In this document: in pieces, positions 37,744 to 49,610 of the stretch
Layout of the letters: every line of letters starts with the position of its first letter
Position numbering within the stretch: position 1 is the first letter of the stretch
Assembly (NCBI GenBank): GCA_025602905.1
Contig: JAHLKI010000031.1
Location: 186,001 to 250,000 of the forward strand
From: Phlyctochytrium arcticum
Taxonomy: Eukaryota > Chytridiomycota > Chytridiomycetes > Chytridiales > Chytridiaceae
Reading direction: 5' to 3'
Length of the DNA stretch: 64,000 nt
Made by a program: the position numbers and the translations under genes
The notes under the pieces: generated by a model
What the model was told of the DNA's origin: nothing
Database searches by the model: none
The model's input: the letters and a program-made list of their open reading frames with translations, nothing else

Positions 37744-40700
37744 TTATCGCTTTGTTAGCAGACTAATGTACCATGAGGACCGCTTGGCTGGACTATCAGC
37801 ACCTCCAAGCCCAAAGCCAATTGGTTCGGGATTATAACTATCGGGGTCGGCCTCACCGCCCGATGGGTCGTCCGAGAGGAACGCACCGCCGCCGCCACGA
37901 AGCGGTTTGGCAATGCGAGAAGAATACAGCCAGGAAGAGGAGGTATTCGATGTATGGGCTGCAAATGATGAATCAACGTATGAGTAAACGAATGGGAATC
38001 TGAATACGTGAGACAAACTCTCTTACCTCTTGCTTCTTGCACCTTTTCCCGCATGCTAGCCAACTGGCTCTCAAACTTTTGGTTCTGAGCTTCCACCTTG
38101 GCATGGGCTTCCTGCAACAGCGCTTCCAGACTGGTGATTCGCTCATTCCTGGCACTCAGCTTTCGTTCAGCGACAGCAACCTCCTTTTTCAAGGACGTGT
38201 TTTGCTCAACGAGAGTTTTTTGCACTGAGGTGAGTTGTTCGAGATTGCGCTCCAAAAAGGCGAGTTTTTGCTGCTGAGCTCGTGAATTGGAGGTGCGAAG
38301 GATTGTGTTGTATTGCTCCCGAACATCGTCTAAGGAGATCTCCAACTCAACAACCTGAAGTAGAAGAGTATGTTATGATTCGATTCGCGCATGAGTTGTT
38401 GAGAAAAAGAAATTACCTTCTCGCAACGGTTTTGCAGGTCTCGCATCAGCTTCTTCTTCATAACATCAAACTCGGCAAGCTGTTGCGCCATTGACTTGCG
38501 CAAACGTTCGATATCCTCACGGGCATGAGCGTCGACCACTGGGTCACCAGTAGAGTTGAACAGGCCGCCGCCATTCTCCATTGACTTCATGGTTTCGGCT
38601 ACAGCCTTGAGGTTCTCAGTGATGGTGGTCTGCTCAGTCACGATGCCTGTGAGACGTGCCAATTCTTCGTCTTTGTGAGAAAGTGCTACTCGGAAGTCTT
38701 CCAATTCTTTCTCTTCGTGTTCGCGTCGCATCTCGTACGTCATTTCCAACTTGGACTGGAAATAGAGGCATATCATGATCAGTTTTAAACTCCCCCAAGT
38801 TATACATGCAGAATCTTACCTTAAGGTCTTCAAACATACTGGCTGCCTCTGGTCCAGAACTATGCAACTCTTCGCCTATTGTCCGTTCCAGAAGCTCCTC
38901 GTATTCTTTCTGCAAGGTCACAACTTTGCTGTCCAAATCGCCTTTCCGCCTCGACAAATGATTTGCCTCCTCTTGCGCAATCTTGTTCTTGAGCATCAAA
39001 TCATCAATGAGAGCCTCTTGTTGAGCCAGTTGAGATTTTGTCTCAATGAGCTCATAGTGCTGACTTTCAATGTCCTCGGAAGTTGTTGGCGGCCGCGATG
39101 TTTCCTTCATTTGAGCGAGTTTGCGAAGAGTTTCGCGGAGCTGCTTTTCCTTGTCTGAGATTGCTGATGAGGGGTCAAATTCGGCCATCATCTGTTCCAT
39201 CTTTTCCTTCTTCCGTCGCTCCTTCTCCTCGTCACTGACTCCCATGGTGGAAGGGGCAGACGCTTGCAAATTGACAATCTTTCTCTTGAGTTCGTCAATT
39301 TCACGGCTTTGCTCGACATGTGCATCTTTGAGACTATCCATGTGGATGGCGGAATCTTTGCTTTCAAACGTAAGACGCTCAAGCTGCAATTTGAGATCAT
39401 CGACTGTGGTCGACAATTCCTTGTTCTCACTAGCGAGCGCAGAGTCGTCCTTTCGCAGAACTGTTAATTCTTCCATCATGGACTCCACCCGGGATTTCAG
39501 TTGCTCCAGTTCGGCTTCCTTCTCTGCCAATTGATCTGATAGCTCATTCTCCCGACGTAAGAAATCTTCCCGCTCGTCCTCCACCACGGGCAATGCAGGA
39601 GTCGATGCGCGAGTCGCCTCAACTACTGAAGGTGCCATTGCGGCCAGCGCCGATTTGCCACCCGTAGCAAATGCTGATGGGCTAACCCAATCCTTCTCCA
39701 TGACGGTACCACCTGATCGCCATACACTGAGTTCGCCTTCCATGGCCTTGCAGTAACCTTGCAAACTCGCTAAATCTGCCTTTGTGTTCTTGAGAAGCGT
39801 CTTGAGCTCACTAGAGCTCAGCTCGGCATTAATCTTGGCTTTGTTCTTGATGGTCTTGGCACGCATTCCGAATCGTAAAGTTGACAAAGTCTCGGCCTCG
39901 TTGAATGATGAAGGGGAGCAATTAATGATCAGGGTGGTCCGGGAGTTTCCACCGATAGACTCTTGCAGAATACGCGTCAGTTTCGAGTCACGGTACGGAA
40001 TATGCGATGATTTGCCATCCGTCAAAGCGTTGATGACCATTCCCAATGAAGACAAGGACTTGTTGATCTTTTTGGCCTCTTCCAGAGTCTGTCCGGAAGC
40101 TCCAGTTTTGCCAACTTTTTCGGAACCGGCCAAATCCACCAGTGACAATTTCCCCGTTCGGATACTACCATCGTTCAGATTCTTTTGTTGAATGGTCAGG
40201 ACAAAGGTGGAGTGACTTCGTGAAGACTCGGCGTTCATGTTGGTTTGGGCCGTCATTCGAGAGGATTGACCTCGTCGCATGGCTTCGTACACTTCTTCAA
40301 TGGAACCAACAAACACTTCCAGCAAGCCCTTGACATAGACACCCCGCGTTTTCTCCTCGTGGATGGGCAAATTGTCGTTGGCAGGGTTAAGCAAATCACG
40401 GATGCGCTCCATGTAGATTTCCATGAATGACACGCGCACGGTAAATTCTACGTGCGGTGGTGAGGCGAAAATAGTTGCAAAGATATTTTCGACGAGTCGC
40501 GGTGTGAGACCCTTCATGCTATCATTTTCCATGTCACCCATCATTGTATGAGTTTTTCCACTACCGGTCTGACCGTATGCAAAGATGGTGCCGTTGTATC
40601 CTCGCATGACATCTATTCCGAATTTGAAGTTAGTAATTGTCTTTTGTATGTCTTGGAGACCGCTAGATTGCTGAATGTACCATCTATGACAGCGCCCGCA

Positions 40701-41039
40701 GCGTACTCAAAGACGTCTTCTTGGGTACAAGTCCAGTCAAACACACGGTCAAAGTTGAAAACTCCCGGATAGTCCTTGCTCTGTAAAACGAGTCAACTAC
40801 TGCGACCTTTATGACCCTTCATGGTCATCACTCACATCGAATTTGACACTTGTCATCTCATCATCAAAATTTACCACCGGAGTACCTCCTTCCTTGTTCT
40901 CTCGACTATTTTGCGGACGGAATCTGCATACAACTCGAATGGCATCTACAAAAACGGCGTGTTCAATAACAGTAGCTGCAGGTTAATGCACTGCAAAGTG
41001 CTTACCTCCAGCCCCTCGGCTCGGAGAGTCTGCCAACAT
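37744..41039 (-). CDS. Conventional kinesin heavy chain (kinesin-1)
   Basis: Plus-end microtubule motor. The first exon MLADSPSRGAG at 41039 joins to DAIRVVCRFRPQNSRENKEG. Motor motifs follow: P-loop GQTGSGKTHT, switch I NAESSRSHS, switch II VDLAGSEKVGKTGASG, and the L12/alpha5 text IPYRDSKLTRILQ. Next come the neck and a long coiled coil (many Lys/Glu/Leu heptads, 39750-38050). The last exon carries SSRIAKPLRGGGGAF, the conserved IAK autoinhibitory tail of fungal kinesin-1, ending at 37744-37746. Introns lie near 40995-40950, 40830-40780, 40690-40613, 38820-38760, 38415-38355 and 38025-37962. It runs antiparallel to UTP10, tail to tail. It is not a flagellar kinesin-2. Confidence 0.9.
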
Positions 41040-41515
41040 GGCGAGTAATGGACGTGCTCGTCGTCGTTACGAGATCTCTTGGTATTCCAGAAGTGTTGAC
41101 AGTGCTGCACGTCGTCAAGTGTTTCAAACAATCGCTCGTAGGAAGAGGTATGCCTTGTTGAGTTGTGGGCACTGCGAGTTTACAAGGTAAAGTTGTACTT
41201 GCAGCTCGGGTCGTCGTGCCGCCGGCGCCTCACCGCTACTCTTGAGACTTTGACAAAAACTTTGCAGATCCGCTGCGTTTCTCAAGGGATACTGTAAGTC
41301 CCGCTTTGTATGCAGATAGAGAGTATAGTCAGAGTAAAGTCTATATGTCTCGTTGACTGGAGAAGCTGGTGTAAATGGCAGACAATTTCAAATGACCAAG
41401 CAATTTTGTCGCTGTTACGAAAGTCGCGCCGGCTCCCGGCTCGCGTTTCAAGAGCTTTTTGCCACCAGCCGCCAAAAGGCTCCGGCGCCAGGATTCAGAA
41501 AGGACATGAACTTTT
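41040..41515. other. Kinesin promoter side, no gene seen
   Basis: Upstream of kinesin and downstream of the next minus-strand gene. Open frames here are short and without motifs. Confidence 0.5.
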
Positions 41516-42262
41516 TTAGCACGAAAGCATTGGGTATTTTATTCCGGAAAAGACATTGTAAAGCTCCATTGCAGAAGCATTCGGCCCAAACTCGCGAGCA
41601 ACAAAGACACATTGCAACAGATTCTGTGGCTGCTCATACCGCTCATGGACATATTGGCGAGTCTCCTGTAGCTCCTGCCCAAAGTAAACGGCGGTGGTAC
41701 TTGTCCAGCTCCCAAAGTTATCTTGGAGGTCAGAAACGTCGGATGCCTTTGGCAAAAGAGACTGCGTGACAGGAAAGCTCGTGGCGGGATCTTGGTCCGT
41801 GACAGGCACATTAGACGCTAGAACGGTAAGAGGCTCATGGATCGAGACGGTAGCAGGATGCACGGCCACCACATGGTAGAGCAAATTCTCGGTATTGCTC
41901 TTCTCCAGCCATGGCTGTACGGTGCTCTCGAACCATGCCCTCTCCATATACCCTTCAATGTACATTCGCTGCCGATTGTCCTTAGTTTCTTTCCCCGGTT
42001 GACTACTTACGGTCCACACACCCGCAGTATTCAAGACTTGGAGCAAATCCAAGATATCTACCGTCTCAGAATATAGCCCCCCGATAGCATTGAAGCTAGT
42101 CGTGAGCTGTCCATCCAAGAAGGCCCGAGTAAGAACGAGAATGTCGGCGTAGCTCTTGGCACGCGTATGAAAGAGGGACATGCCATCAGCCGAGATCATT
42201 TGCGAAAGAGTTGCTGACCAGTCGAGAGTGACTTTGTTGTCCAGAGGTGCTACAGTTGTCAT
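41516..42262 (-). CDS. Unknown protein resembling bacterial DUF6919
   Basis: Intronless, 248 residues from the first ATG (42262). The text ILVLTRAFLDGQLTTSFNAI, SETVDILDLLQVLNTAGVW, TVSSQPG and YIEGYM resembles, from memory, an actinobacterial domain (DUF6919) with an LxELT...LNxAGF-T-SQPG pattern and a following EGY/F block. No catalytic motif is evident. The lack of introns, the bacterial look and the position at the edge of an accessory island would fit horizontal transfer, but I cannot run the search that would show it. Family call is low confidence; the gene itself is probably real. Confidence 0.5.
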   Translation of the reverse strand: MTTVAPLDNKVTLDWSATLSQMISADGMSLFHTRAKSYADILVLTRAFLDGQLTTSFNAIGGLYSETVDILDLLQVLNTAGVWTVSSQPGKETKDNRQRMYIEGYMERAWFESTVQPWLEKSNTENLLYHVVAVHPATVSIHEPLTVLASNVPVTDQDPATSFPVTQSLLPKASDVSDLQDNFGSWTSTTAVYFGQELQETRQYVHERYEQPQNLLQCVFVAREFGPNASAMELYNVFSGIKYPMLSC

Positions 42263-42483
42263 TGCCAGCGATCCTTCCGTTGATAAAGCTTGCAATTGCT
42301 GCTGCCAAAATTCAAGCCAAAATCGGCCGCTAGTGGCTGTGCAACCACTGGACGACGGCAGCGATTCCTGAGAGATTCAGAATTTTCCTGCTGCCCTGCT
42401 GCCCTGGCAGGATAAAAGACACTCGGGCGTCTCGCGTTTGGGCAAGAAAAAATGGAGTAAAAGAAGAGGAGGTAGATTTTTAG

Positions 42484-43350
42484 GTTAGAGATGTTGTTTC
42501 TCGAAAGACGTCTATCACACATACATCGCTGGACTCTGGGGACTGCATACCGTTCCTCGGAGTACTGATAAAGCTGCGCTTCCCAGACCCAATATCAGGG
42601 CCAGATTCAATTGCATCGTCGTCGACCCCCAGTGCGGCGAAAGGTTTAGCAATCGAGGACAAATGGAGGTCTGCCTTTGTCGTGAAGGTCAAAACCGAGT
42701 CTTATGGGCTCGTCCTTATGGCCTATCCCGTGCTTTCGTACTCCGAGACCGCCGGGTGGTTGACAGAACAAGAGGAGGACTTTCAACGGCTTCACGTCCC
42801 TGTGCATCCTGGCACATTCCCCACATTCTTTGATCCTCCATTACGCTTTCATTACAAAACTGAGGATGGTGAAAAACAGCTGTTCCAAACCTCTCGACCC
42901 TTCTGGGTACGCACAGAAGCGCAAATTGTGAAGCTCGCAACGGGTGAAAAGTGGAAATCGTATCAAGGATGCGTCAGAGCAGAGACGTCAGAGATTTTCC
43001 GCTTCCTGCATTACGTGCTTGTATGGGAAGAGGAACAACCGGATTTCCCTGTGGAATACGTACCCGTTCCCGATTTGGGTTGCATTTTCGGGGATTTCTT
43101 CGTGAATCATTCTACGGTGCCAATTCAGGTCCTGGAGGCCTTGTCTGGGAGTGATGCCGATGATGACGACGAGTTAGAACACGATATCATCGACGAGCTA
43201 TTGTGGGTGTCCCATGGCCCGGAAACCCTCAATATTGTTGCGTCCATTCGAGAGGAACGGAGGAAGGAGGAAATGAACAGGGTTATGCGCTGGCAAAGCT
43301 CGGTTGCCGAAGCATATTCAGAGGGTGAACAGTGTCTAAATCTACAATGA
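42484..43350 (+). CDS. Unknown protein, member A of inverted paralogous pair
   Basis: Open frame from about 42484 to the stop at 43350, with the first in-frame ATG at 42718, which lies inside the part conserved with its paralogue; the true 5' end is unclear and may be an upstream exon or lost. Visible blocks: WRSAFVVKVK, QEEDFQRLHVPVHPG, PTFFDPPLRFHY, KWKSYQGCVR, then an acidic stretch SDADDDDELEHD and IREERRKEE. No known domain recognised. The minus-strand sequence at 43509-43890 carries the same blocks in the same order, so the two are diverged inverted copies. Confidence 0.5.
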   Translation, partial: VRDVVSRKTSITHTSLDSGDCIPFLGVLIKLRFPDPISGPDSIASSSTPSAAKGLAIEDKWRSAFVVKVKTESYGLVLMAYPVLSYSETAGWLTEQEEDFQRLHVPVHPGTFPTFFDPPLRFHYKTEDGEKQLFQTSRPFWVRTEAQIVKLATGEKWKSYQGCVRAETSEIFRFLHYVLVWEEEQPDFPVEYVPVPDLGCIFGDFFVNHSTVPIQVLEALSGSDADDDDELEHDIIDELLWVSHGPETLNIVASIREERRKEEMNRVMRWQSSVAEAYSEGEQCLNLQ

Positions 43351-43508
43351 CAATGGTGTATTTTACACAACAAGAAAATCCAGCTTCCCCAGTCATCTAC
43401 AATAACAATATACAGCCTATGGTAATGGTTAGCATACACGCGCCACTGAATTTCGCGATAGCCGTCATACCACTTGAACTTTGGCTCTTCCACAGAGGGG
43501 CGACCAAC

Positions 43509-44400
43509 TCATCCTTGACCAGCCTCCATGAGGGTATACGCCAGCAACCAGATCATCTCGGACCCATTCACCCTGACGCGTCCTTGGTATGATTTCCACT
43601 TCTTTCCTGCCGCGAGCGGAATGATTTGGGAATCTACCCGTGCCCGGTTAGGCTTGAGGTGTTTGAATGGTTCGAGAGACCCATCCTCGGCTTCGTACTG
43701 TAGGCTTAACGGGGGACCAAAGAAGGTGGGTAGGCCGTCCGGATGAATCGGTGTGTTCATTCTCTGAAATCCCTCCTCTTGTTGCATCATCCAAGGGACC
43801 TCCTGGTCCTTGGAATATGCCGCCACTGGAAAGGCGGTTATGACCAGCCGATCTGGCTGAACCTCCACTTAGCTGACGATCGCAGATCGCCAATTACTCA
43901 TCCAGGATTTTGGTGAATTGGTTAAGGATGGCCTGGAGCTGATGCTTGCCGAGAGTGTGGGCGATTGGGGCCGACCACAGACTTTGGCCCCGATTGTTTG
44001 TTGCGTACTCGGCATTTCGCAGCCACGTAATTATACTCCGCATTTTCTCTGATGTTATCTGCTGGAGATGGATCAGGTTCGGTTCCAAGGCGTACGCGGA
44101 ATCCGCAAGCATAATCACCAGGAGAGAAACACAGATCCGGGAGTGCGACAAGTTAGCGCAGCTTGCGAAGCTCTCCAATGACCAGTATCAGGCCCCGAAT
44201 CCCAGCACTGTATGCGCGACGAGATCGCCGTTGGTATCAATGACTGAGCCGCAGTACATCGCTTGCAGTCGTCCGCGTCGCCCTTCGTGTGATTGGTATG
44301 ATATGGGGATATCCTTAAATTTTGGCGCAAAATCAGGTATCAATGTCCTGGATTCTATTTTGAAATATGTGAACGTCGAAGTGCTTGACCAACTGGTCAT
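43509..44400 (-). pseudogene. Decayed paralogue B of the 42.5-43.35 kb gene
   Basis: Starts with an ATG at 44400 (MTSWSSTSTFTYF) and runs in one frame to 43894, broken by a single TGA at 44188-44190 (before it: VAHTVLGFGA; after it: YWSLESFASCANL). The frame ends ...LNQFTKILDE; one base out of phase begins NWRSAIVS, matching WRSAFVV of member A. After a further TAA come FPVAAYSKDQEVPWMMQQEE, PTFFGPPLSLQY and KWKSYQGRVRVNG, ending at 43509. So one ancestral gene is broken by at least one nonsense codon, a frameshift and another stop. It also shows what the N-terminal part missing from member A may have looked like. Confidence 0.55.
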
Positions 44401-44639
44401 CTAATCCAAATTGCTTGAGGAAGGAACGATTGGTCAACCGAAATGTATCAAATATTAGTCCATGTCCACTGAGTCGATTGTCACAAATGCCAGGTAGCTA
44501 TGCAAGGACATCCAATTATGGGCAAAATATCACTGTCAGTTCGATGCCGATCATGAGAGAAATATCACAGTTAATCGCGTTGAACTGAATTCCAAGTCGG
44601 CTAGGTAAGCAATCCGCACGTGCCATGATGTGGCGTGAG

Positions 44640-44657
44640 GCGTGAGAAAGAGTGGAG
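44640..44657 (+). promoter_or_regulatory. Conserved upstream motif of the F-box family (first of nine)
   Basis: GCGTGAGAAAGAGTGGAG. The same block, consensus GCGTGAGAAAGTGTGGAG, recurs upstream of almost every F-box copy: about 45951, 47210, 48508, 49976, 53893, 55269 and 56706 on the plus strand and 52448-52467 on the minus strand. It sits roughly 70-140 bases before the conserved Met of the F-box exon. A start codon is not conserved in it (ATG, GTG or others), so I read it as promoter or 5' UTR rather than coding. Confidence 0.5.
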
Positions 44658-44727
44658 GAAGCATTTTGACCGGTGCGGGTTCAACCTATTCAAACTCCCA
44701 AATTTCTCCAGAAGGCATTTTCCAGCA

Positions 44728-45513
44728 ATGGACAAACAAGTTTCTCACAAAGACTTCAAGGCCGTAATACCCCAGTTGCCATTGGAACTTATTGTGAAAA
44801 TAATCGACTATTTTCCGGAGAAATCGGATGTCCACGGACGGTTAGATGCACCCCTAGGTCGGCAGCTTATGCTCTCCAGTATGTCAAGAGTTTGCCGGCA
44901 TTGGCGAGAAATAACCATACCGCTTCTATTTCGCGCGCCCCGAATCATATCTCTACGACAGGCCGGAAAACTTTGCTTATGCTTGCAACGTCGGAAATAT
45001 CTCAGGAAAATAGTGCGCGATTTAAACTGGCCATTGAGCCAGCGCCTCAACTACTTCTCCCAAACTAAACTTGGAGAAGTTGGCAGGACTCTCATTTATC
45101 TTTGCCCCAACTTGTAAGTCTCAGATTTTGCTCAATTAGTCCAGTTCCTAACGTAAACAATCAACGGCAGAGAAGAAATGATTGTGTGGCTCCTCAGAAA
45201 CCGGCCTTCGGGCGATGTAGTACGATGCTTCCTTGACATCATCCTCAACTCCCGTCGCCAACTGAAAAAACTTGCTTTAAAATATTTGGGACGTCGGCAC
45301 GACCGTGACATAATAAGCATCCCTTCAAATTTTTCGCATCTGGAGCTATTGGACCTTACCGGGACGAAGATAAATCTGCGCACGGTTCTTCTCCTGCTTC
45401 ACGAATGCAAACATTTACCTAAACTAATCCTCCAGAAACGTTTTGACCCCGCGGAAATGGCAGAAATCCAACGGGCCAAACCCCCACACCTGGTCATTCG
45501 ATACAGGTCGTAG
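44728..45513 (+). CDS. F-box/LRR-like protein, copy 1
   Basis: Exons 44728-45113 and 45171-45513. F-box: PQLPLELIVKIIDYFPEKSD, then MSRVCRHWREITIPLLFRAP; this motif binds Skp1 in SCF ubiquitin ligases. Exon 1 ends in the family mark LCPN, and exon 2 opens with EEM and holds LRR-like text (HLELLDLTGTKINLRTVLLL, HECKHLPKLIL) ending MAEIQRAKPPHLVIRYRS. About 243 residues, reading frame intact. Start chosen at the M-D conserved among copies. It is the first unit of a tandem array of about 1.3-kb repeats. Confidence 0.75.
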
Positions 45514-46071
45514 ATAGACACTGTCTCCTGACCTACATTCTTGTTGTACGTACCCTCGAGAAAACCTTGCAAATAATCTCCATAATATCCTGGCTATTCT
45601 GGATGTGATATGACAAACTACTTGACCCACGGCCCAAAAGCTTAAGTTCTATTAAAACGGAAACGACTGCCATTTACGTGTGATCAAGTTAGCCGGAAAG
45701 CATACGCACAAAGATGGCAAATCAAATCGGAACTGGTTATGAGATTAGCTCATGTCCATCAAGATGCTTATCACACAATGACAATGCCGGTGGTCTGTCG
45801 AACTTCATAGGCGATTATTCAAATCAACATCTTTGTCAAGTATGCGATGCAAAAACTGAGCTACAGTACCGGTTGATCGGAGTTCCAATACGAAGCTTTC
45901 ATTCAAAGCCCTGCCCGATGTGAACGGGGTCCTGAACCAAATAGCGTGACACGTGAGAAAGTGTGGAGAGGGATTGAGAGGGTGACACTAGCTGTCAAAA
46001 ACAAGGTTTTGTGGGGTGTTGCAAATCCAAAAGTTCCGTTGAACATTTTCTCGGCACGGCATTGGTCAAGA

Positions 46072-46897
46072 ATGGACAAACAAGTAACTCAGAAAGACTC
46101 CAAGGCCGTGAAACCCCAGTTGCCACTAGAACTTGTTCTCAAAATCATCGACTGTTTTCCGGACGACCCGGAGGAATATTCGAAAAGTGAGGAATATTCC
46201 GACGCAGATTTTTATGAGCCCCCTGAATATCTTTCCCGTCAGTCTATGCTTGCCAAGTTGTCAAGAATTTGCCGGTTTTGGCACGAAGCTATGACACCAC
46301 TTCTGTTCCGCGCGCCAAGAATTACATCTGGATACCAGGCCCAGAATCTCCGCGCATGCTTGTTCCGCAAAGATTTTGGCAGAATGGTGCGCGTCTTGAA
46401 TTGGACAATAAGCGTATGCTCCTCCAAATTCTCTAATTATCTATATGCAAGTCATGTGAAGCATACGCCCCAACTTTGCCCCAACTTGTAAGTTTCAGAT
46501 TTTGCTTAATGGGTGCAGTAGCTATAAGGTAACAATGAACGGCAGAGAGGAAATTGTTGCGATTTTCACCAACGCACGGCCGTCGGAATATTTAGAAGAA
46601 CACTTTTTTGACCCCATCCTCGAAAACCGTCTCCCGCTGAAGAAGGTTTACCTAAAGAATTTCGGACCCCTGCACGACGAAATTATCATAAAGTTTCCCT
46701 CAAGATTGCCACTGTTTGAGACACTGGACCTTACCGGGGCAATCGAACTGGATACAACGCTTATGCTGCTCCGCGGATTTAGGTATCTAACTGAACTGGG
46801 CCTCGAAAACGCTTACACATCTGCGGAAATGGCGGAAATCGAGAAAGCGAGACCTCCATACTTAAGCATCCAGTACCATCTTACGGTGGAAGAATAG
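46072..46897 (+). CDS. F-box/LRR-like protein, copy 2
   Basis: Exons 46072-46487 and 46546-46897, frame intact. F-box PQLPLELVLKIIDCFPDDPE, then LAKLSRICRFWHEAMTPLLF with RAPRITSG. An insert rich in Glu, Tyr and Ser (EEYSKSEEYSDADFYEPPEY) lies between the two F-box helices, where copies vary most. Exon 2: HLLFETLDLTGAIELDTTLM-like LRR, then MAEIEKARPPYLSIQYHLTV. The intron has the shared CTCAGATTTTGCT-type start (here TTTCAGATTTTGCT). Confidence 0.75.
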
Positions 46898-47330
46898 ACT
46901 TGCTTGAGATCTATACGAATGGGGTGGATATTTCATCCAGTCAATAACAAGAAGTGAACGCAAAGATGGCAAATCTAACCGACTTCATTCTGAGACTAGC
47001 TCCTGTCCCCTTATATACTTTTCACAAATGCTTGAGAATACATGAGCAGAACGCTGCCAGTCTAAATTTATGAGAAACATATCCAAACCAACAACTACCT
47101 CACCCATGCGATGCAACCACTCAAATACCTGCCGAATCAGCGGAAGGCCAATTCGAATATTTTAGGTAAAATCCTGACTGCCGTTCAGGCCTAAGCTAAG
47201 CAGCGTGACGCGTGAGAAAAGTGTGGAGAGGGTGTCGAGGGGAGGACCAGCTGTCAAAAACAAGGTTTCATATGGTGTTGAAATCCCAAAGGGTTCTTTG
47301 AGGAGTTTTGCGATACAGCAGGGATCAAGA

Positions 47331-48133
47331 ATGGATGAACAAGGATCTCAGCAAGACTCCAAGGCCGTCATACCTGAATTGCCACTGGAACTTCTTCTCA
47401 AAATCATCGATTGCCTTCCGGATGACTTTTGTCCAGTATTCAATGAGGATTGTACGGACACATACCACTATGCGTGCCTTGAATCCCTTGTCCGTCAGGG
47501 TATGCTTGCGAGATTGTCAAGAGTTTGCCGGCTGTGGCACGAAGCTCTGATACCACTGTTATACCGTGCACCCCAAATCATGTCCCTACTCCAGGCCGAG
47601 ATACTTTACACGTGCATAATGCGCAAAGATTTCGTGAGAATGGTGCGCTCCTTAACTTGGACACCAACCCCATATCTCGACTTTCCAACCGTTTCTCTCC
47701 CGCGGAATCTGATTCAAATTTGTCCGAACTTGTAAGTCTCAGATTTTGCTCAATGATTGCAATAACTAACATAATGATGAATGGCAGAGAAGAAATTTTC
47801 TTTTGGCTCCACGAATGGCCGTTGGTTCATGTAGGAAACCATTTCCTTCAAGTCATCCATGGATGCCATCACCAGCTGAAGAAGCTTGCTCTCCAAAAAT
47901 TTGGACCCTGGATCGATGAACATATCATAAAGATCGCATTACGCTTTCCACTGCTTGAGATACTGGACCTCACCGGGACGCCGATAAAATTGCAGACGGC
48001 TCATAGGCTACTCCGCATATGCAAACGGCTGACGGAACTGATCTTTGTGGACTTTCACAGACCTGGGAAAATGGCTAAAATCGAGAGAGCGAGACCCCCG
48101 CGTCTGACCATTAGATACACCCCACGTGCGTAG
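47331..48133 (+). CDS. F-box/LRR-like protein, copy 3
   Basis: Exons 47331-47731 and 47788-48133, frame intact. F-box PELPLELLLKIIDCLPDDFC, then LARLSRVCRLWHEALIPLLY with RAPQIMSL. Exon 2 gives EEIFFWLHEWP, the segment HHQLKKLALQKFGPWIDEHI and LEILDLTGTPIKLQTAHRLL, ending IERARPPRLTIRYTPRA. The variable loop differs from that of copies 1 and 2. Confidence 0.75.
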
Positions 48134-48626
48134 CTAGACATTGCCTCATTATCGGTATTTTAGTTGTATGTTGCTCATATGAGACAAAGTTTTGGTAGCC
48201 CTACAAATGGTCTCTACTATATCCTGGCAGTTTCGGATGTGATATTTAAAAATGTCACGTTGACCTATTGATCCCTTAATCCATCTTGCGTGCGTGAGGA
48301 ACAACTGTGATTCATGCATGATCAAATCAACCAGATTGTATCAGACTGATCCACCTATGCGCTTGTCGCCACAAGTGCCTGAGTGAATATGCAAGAACGA
48401 TGCCGCTCATGGACAAAAGATCCCAGTTGACAGCCATTGTCCGTAATGCGATAGGACGAAGCCAGCGGAAAGTTTGTTACGTAAACAAAAGGCACGTGGC
48501 GCCTGTGGCGTGAGAAAGGGTGAAGGAGACATTTTGACTGGTGTCAGTGCTGCCAACAACAAAGACTTGCGTGTGCTGCCCCAGAGGCTTTTTTGATGCG
48601 ATTTTTTGACACGGTATTTATCCAAA

Positions 48627-49610
48627 ATGGACGAAAACGGATATCTTCAAGACTCTCAGGCTGTGATACCTCTGTTGCCACTGGAAATCATTCTCAAAAT
48701 CTTGGACTACTTCCCGGAAGACCCGGATCCCGCGTCGGATAATCCGCATGTTATACCCTGGCGGACCCGCGTCCGATCGAAGTGGCCACCGCTGCAGCGA
48801 CAGCCTATGCTCGCCATATTTGTCAAGGGTTTGTCGGCTGTGGCACGAAGCCGTGATACCACTTTTATTTCGCGCCCCCAAAATCACACTCTGGGTATCG
48901 GGCCCAGGATCTTTGCGGATGCTTGCAAGTTCGTCAAGATTACGGAGAAATAGTGCGGATTTTAAAGTGTCCATTTAAAGTATTTTGCGGCGACTTATCA
49001 CCTACTGAATCTGAAATCCTGCTCAAAGATCTGTTTCAACTTTGCCCCAACTTGTAAGTCTCAGATTATGTTTTTGCTCAATCAGTGTGCAGTAGCTAAC
49101 GTACTGCTGAATGACAGAGAGGAAATTGCTGTGTGGGAGACTGGGTGGGACCCGGCAGATTCGGGATTTCTCCGATTCCTTGATGCCATCCTCAATTACC
49201 GTCTACAGCTGAAAAAGGTTACTTTCAAGCTTTTCGGACCTCGATACAACACAGCATTCAGAAAAATTCCGTCAACTTTTCCACTGTTGGAGTTCCTGGA
49301 CCTGACCGGAACGTATATAAGCCCCAACATGGCTCTTGCGCTGCTCCGTGGATGCCAATATCTAAGTGAGTTGATTCTCGAGAACCATTATGAACCCGAG
49401 GATTTGGCAGAAATCGAAAGTGCGAGACCCCCCAAGTTGGTCATCCGTTATACTAGTGCGCCATCAGAACAGATTCCTTATTATATATATACTTTGTCAA
49501 TATCCTTCTTGTTTGGAATGCATCTCCTCCCGCATCTTTTGAATCCAATGCTGGAATACCGCCCTCGTTTTTTACACTTGATTCAATCACCAGACGGGCA
49601 AAACTGGTAG
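48627..49610 (+). pseudogene. F-box/LRR-like copy 4, frameshifted
   Basis: Starts normally (MDENGYLQDSQAVIPLLPLE, then IILKILDYFPEDPD). Near 48815 one extra T after ATGCTCGCCATA moves LSRVCRLWHEAVIPLLFRAP into another frame, and a second shift near 48900 moves QDLCGCLQVRQDYGEIVRIL into the third. Exon 1 ends at 49053 (CPN) and exon 2 (49118-49610) is open (EEIAVWETGWD...FPLLEFLDLTGTYISPNM, IESARPPKLVIRY) with a longer tail than its relatives. Two frameshifts in exon 1 argue for a pseudogene. Confidence 0.65.

Noticed and set aside
37744..41039. Flagellar kinesin-2 (KIF3-like) as identity of the kinesin
   Set aside because: The tail carries the IAK autoinhibitory motif with the GGGG run and the motor text is of kinesin-1 type.
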